Source: Mesorhizobium sp. Pch-S
Lineage (GTDB): Bacteria > Pseudomonadota > Alphaproteobacteria > Rhizobiales > Rhizobiaceae
DNA length: 64,000 nt
Assembly (NCBI RefSeq): GCF_004136315.1
Contig: NZ_CP029562.1
Span: 2,356,001 to 2,420,000, forward strand
Direction of reading: 5' to 3'
Position 1 is the stretch's first letter. Each line of letters begins with the position of its first letter. The translations under genes were made by a program, and so were the position numbers. The notes under the pieces are model-generated. The model saw only the letters and a list, made by a program, of their open reading frames with translations, made no database searches and was not told where the DNA came from. Positions 61,784 through 64,000 of this stretch are shown here, in pieces.

Positions 61784-62926
61784 ATGACAACGCAAGAGCC
61801 GGTGAAAGCCGATGTCCTGATCATCGGCGGCGGCATCGCCGGTGCATCCGTCGGCTACTGGTTGGCGCCGCACGTGAAGACGGTGCTGCTCGAACGCGAA
61901 AGCCAGCCGGGCTATCATTCGACCGGCCGCTCCGCCGCGCTGTTCAGCGAAACCTACGGCACGCGCCAGGTGTGCGCCCTGACGGCTGCAAGCCGCGCTT
62001 TCCTCGAAACCCCACCGGCAGGTTTCGCCGAGCACCCGATCCTGACCCCGCGCGGCATGCTGGTCGTTGCCTCGAGCGAGCAGGAGCACCTGCTTTCGGA
62101 ACATCAGGATGCCGTCCGCTCGATCGGGCTGCCCGGAGAGCGACTCGATTTCGAAGGCGCCAGGGCCTGGGTGCCGGTTCTGCGGCCGGAGAGCGTTGTC
62201 GGCGCCGTCTACAATCCCAATGCCGAAGATATCGACGTGCATTCCCTGCATCAGGGCTATCTGCGTGGTCTGAAACGCTCCGGCGGCACCGTGATCGGCA
62301 ATGCCGACGTCACCACAGCGGAACGGACCGGCGCCGACTGGCGTGTCGTGGCATCAGGCAAGGAGTATATCGCGCCGATCGTGATCAACGCGGCAGGCGC
62401 CTGGGGTGACGAGATCGGCGCGCTGTTCGGCGCCCGCCCGCTCGGACTGGAGCCGCGCCGGCGGACGGCTTTCGTCTTTGCGCCGCCGGCCGGTCACGAC
62501 GTCACCCGCTGGCCGATGTTCATCACCGCCGACGAGAGCTGCTACATCAAGCCCGATGCCGGTCTGCTTCTCGGCTCGCCGGCCAATGCCGACGTGATGC
62601 CGCCGCAGGACGTCCAGCCCGAAATGGAGGACATCGCGCTGGGCATTCACCGCATCGAGGAACTGACCACGCTTTCCGTCGGTCGCCCCAACCGCGTCTG
62701 GGCGGGGCTGCGCTCATTTGTCGGCGATGGCGATCTGGTCGGCGGCTTCGACGGCTCGGTGCCAGGCCTGTTCTGGCTGGTCGCGCAAGGCGGATACGGC
62801 ATCCAGACATCCGCGGCCATGGGCGAAGCCTGTGCCGCCCTGGTGCGCGGTCAGCCGCTGCCGTCGCGCATCGCCGATTTCGGGCTCGACAGCGCCATGC
62901 TCAGCCCGGCACGGCTCGGCAGATAG
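61784..62926 (+). CDS. FAD-dependent oxidoreductase of the glycine oxidase / D-amino-acid dehydrogenase (DAO) family
   Basis: The protein has 380 residues. The dinucleotide fold is DVLIIGGGIAGASVGYWLAP, with Glu after the second strand (LLERE) for the FAD ribose. HSTGRSAALFSETYG follows, then VINAAGAWGDEIGALFG and the C-terminal LVAQGGYGIQTSAAMGEACA. It oxidises an amine or amino acid to an imine. In context it would act on the compound imported by the DppA-like protein or released by the creatininase-family enzyme. This pathway is inferred only from neighbourhood and the shared upstream motif. Confidence 0.9.
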   Translation: MTTQEPVKADVLIIGGGIAGASVGYWLAPHVKTVLLERESQPGYHSTGRSAALFSETYGTRQVCALTAASRAFLETPPAGFAEHPILTPRGMLVVASSEQEHLLSEHQDAVRSIGLPGERLDFEGARAWVPVLRPESVVGAVYNPNAEDIDVHSLHQGYLRGLKRSGGTVIGNADVTTAERTGADWRVVASGKEYIAPIVINAAGAWGDEIGALFGARPLGLEPRRRTAFVFAPPAGHDVTRWPMFITADESCYIKPDAGLLLGSPANADVMPPQDVQPEMEDIALGIHRIEELTTLSVGRPNRVWAGLRSFVGDGDLVGGFDGSVPGLFWLVAQGGYGIQTSAAMGEACAALVRGQPLPSRIADFGLDSAMLSPARLGR

Positions 62927-62975
62927 CAAGACCGGAAGCAATCCGGCGACAGACCGCTTTGCGGCAAATGCAAAA

Positions 62976-63004
62976 AGCCCGCTTCACCTTATGTGAGGCG
63001 GGCT
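62976..63004. terminator. Bidirectional terminator between the FAD oxidase and the coiled-coil protein
   Basis: AGCCCGCTTCAC at 62976-62987 pairs with GTGAGGCGGGCT at 62993-63004 over 12 pairs, one of them T-G, with loop CTTAT. It is flanked by AAAA on the left and ATTCTTTCTT on the right, so it can end transcripts from both convergent genes. Confidence 0.8.
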
Positions 63005-63027
63005 ATTCTTTCTTGCTGCTCTGGCAA

Positions 63028-63477
63028 TCAGCGTGCCGAGAAGCCAGGAGGGGTGCGGCCGACCCGCGCCTTGCGGGCGGCGTAGCGCGCGTCACGCTTG
63101 GCCTTGCGCTCGGCCTCGTCCGCCAGAACGCGCGAGATGCGGTCGTTTTCTTCCGCCTCACGGGCAGTAGCTTCCTCGCGCGCCTTCGCTTCGGCTTCGA
63201 GCCTTGCTGCTTCAGCCGCGGCTTCGCGTTCTGCCTTTTCCGCAGCTTCGCGGGCCAAGCGCTCCTGCTTCAGCCGAGCCTTCTCGGCTTCCCGGATAGC
63301 ACGGGCCTCGAGGATCGCCTTGCGTTCCGCCTGGCGGGCCAGCACTGCCGGATCGTCCGCTGCCGGTTTTGCCTTGAAGCGCTCCAGGAGCGCCTTCTTT
63401 GCCTCGTTCGCGGCATTGCGCCGCTCGAAAATGTCTTTTTCCCTGTAGATAGCCAAGTCCAGTTCCCTGAAATCCAT
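63028..63477 (-). CDS. Charged coiled-coil protein, probably DUF6481 family
   Basis: The protein has 149 residues with a short N-terminal part (RELDLAIYREKDIFERRNAA), followed by KKALLERFKAKPAADDPAVL and a long Ala/Glu/Lys/Arg-rich helix to about 140 (AEKAEREAAAEAARLEAEAK). The KKALLERFKAKP block resembles the start of DUF6481 proteins known from rhizobia, from memory. There is no membrane helix or signal. Function unknown. It is convergent with the FAD oxidase gene. Confidence 0.75.
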   Translation of the reverse strand: MDFRELDLAIYREKDIFERRNAANEAKKALLERFKAKPAADDPAVLARQAERKAILEARAIREAEKARLKQERLAREAAEKAEREAAAEAARLEAEAKAREEATAREAEENDRISRVLADEAERKAKRDARYAARKARVGRTPPGFSAR

Positions 63478-63655
63478 GTGCGGGGCTTACATACGCGCGC
63501 GAAAGCAGAGATCAAGCACCAATTCGGTATGCCAGCCATGAATAGAACGCGTATGTTGCAGCGCAACGACACATAATCGACTGGCCCAATCCCTAAATTT
63601 GGCATGTAGCTAACGTCACCCTATATGCGGTCGGACCAGCCAGCGGGACACGCTC

Positions 63656-64000
63656 ATGACCGATCTTTCCGTTCTCGACCTCTCGCCCGTCGGCGAGGGC
63701 AGCACACCAGGGCAGTCCCTTGCCAATTCGCTGGACCTCGCCCGCCATGCCGAGCGGCTGGGCTACAAACGCTACTGGCTGGCCGAGCACCACAACATGC
63801 CAGGCATCGCCAGCGCCGCCACCGCCGTCGTCATCGCCCATGTCGCGGCAGGCACCAAGACCATTCGGGTCGGCGCCGGCGGCATCATGCTGCCCAATCA
63901 CGCTCCACTGGTGATCGCCGAACAGTTCGGCACACTGGCTGCCCTGCATCCCGGCCGCATCGATCTCGGCCTCGGCCGAGCCCCAGGCACCGATATGATG
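63656..64000 (+). CDS. LLM-class flavin-dependent oxidoreductase (luciferase-like), N-terminal part; cut by the right edge
   Basis: 115 residues are visible from the ATG at 63656. [20 protein letters not shown], then [20 protein letters not shown] and [20 protein letters not shown] are the hallmark start of the MsnO8/YhbW-type luciferase-like monooxygenases, followed by [20 protein letters not shown]. These use FMNH2 to oxidise small substrates. The C-terminal two thirds are outside the window. Confidence 0.92.
   Translation, partial: MTDLSVLDLSPVGEGSTPGQSLANSLDLARHAERLGYKRYWLAEHHNMPGIASAATAVVIAHVAAGTKTIRVGAGGIMLPNHAPLVIAEQFGTLAALHPGRIDLGLGRAPGTDMM

Overview
The window looks like chromosome of a high-GC alphaproteobacterium of the order Hyphomicrobiales (Rhizobiales), most likely Mesorhizobium or a close relative. 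The support is the gene neighbourhood (rpmH-rnpA-yidC-acetyltransferase-engB, then argB, HAD phosphatase, LOG protein, dapD, DUF805, dapE, and def-fmt-GNAT-truA next to rmuC), the style of the proteins, and palindromic intergenic repeats of rhizobial type. The genus is inferred from gene order and protein character; no database search was possible. I see no insertion sequence, prophage, CRISPR array or rRNA. One tRNA gene (Arg, anticodon ACG) is present.

Layout. 1-9.5 kb is an accessory stretch: the start of an exported SGNH-type esterase, a CynX/NimT-like transporter with a nucleoside deaminase, a frameshifted ankyrin gene, two LysR regulators, an NAD(P)-binding oxidoreductase, a TetR regulator facing a class III aminotransferase across a perfect inverted repeat, and an exported GH5 glycosidase. 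9.4-15.1 kb holds tRNA-Arg, a histidine kinase and the core block rpmH-rnpA-yidC-acetyltransferase-engB. 15.3-18.9 kb is a TetR-controlled EmrAB-type efflux pair with two matching operators. 19-21.6 kb has an exported MsrB, a fasciclin protein and an overlapping ECF sigma/anti-sigma pair. 21.7-41.5 kb is mostly conserved metabolism (argB, dapD, dapE, truA, fmt, def, rmuC) mixed with two diguanylate cyclases, small membrane proteins, a MarR gene, and a frameshifted MFS gene facing an Lrp-type regulator.

41.5-51.7 kb is a type I secretion locus: adaptor (HlyD type), ABC exporter (PrtD type), a 915-aa RTX protein, a 93-aa Asp-rich protein and a second RTX protein of about 480 aa, followed by a LuxR-type regulator with a degenerate receiver and a Crp/Fnr regulator. 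No TolC-like outer-membrane channel is in the window. The 93-aa protein and the second RTX protein share a gap-free 33-residue segment.

The most unusual gene is at 51.8-56.2 kb: a single 1456-residue protein with a complete cytochrome P450 at the N-terminus, two membrane segments in the middle and a DyP-type heme peroxidase at the C-terminus. Directly upstream on the same strand is a class III nucleotide cyclase with TolB-like and TPR regions, and the Crp/Fnr gene lies tail-to-tail on the other side. Cyclase, possible cNMP-responsive regulator and double-heme membrane enzyme could form one circuit; this is inference.

58.3-62.9 kb looks like a small catabolic regulon: an ABC solute-binding protein, a creatininase-family amidohydrolase, an XRE-cupin regulator and a FAD-dependent amine/amino-acid oxidase. 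A shared 16-base motif (14/16 identical) precedes the two divergent enzyme units. The right edge has a coiled-coil protein and the start of a luciferase-like monooxygenase.
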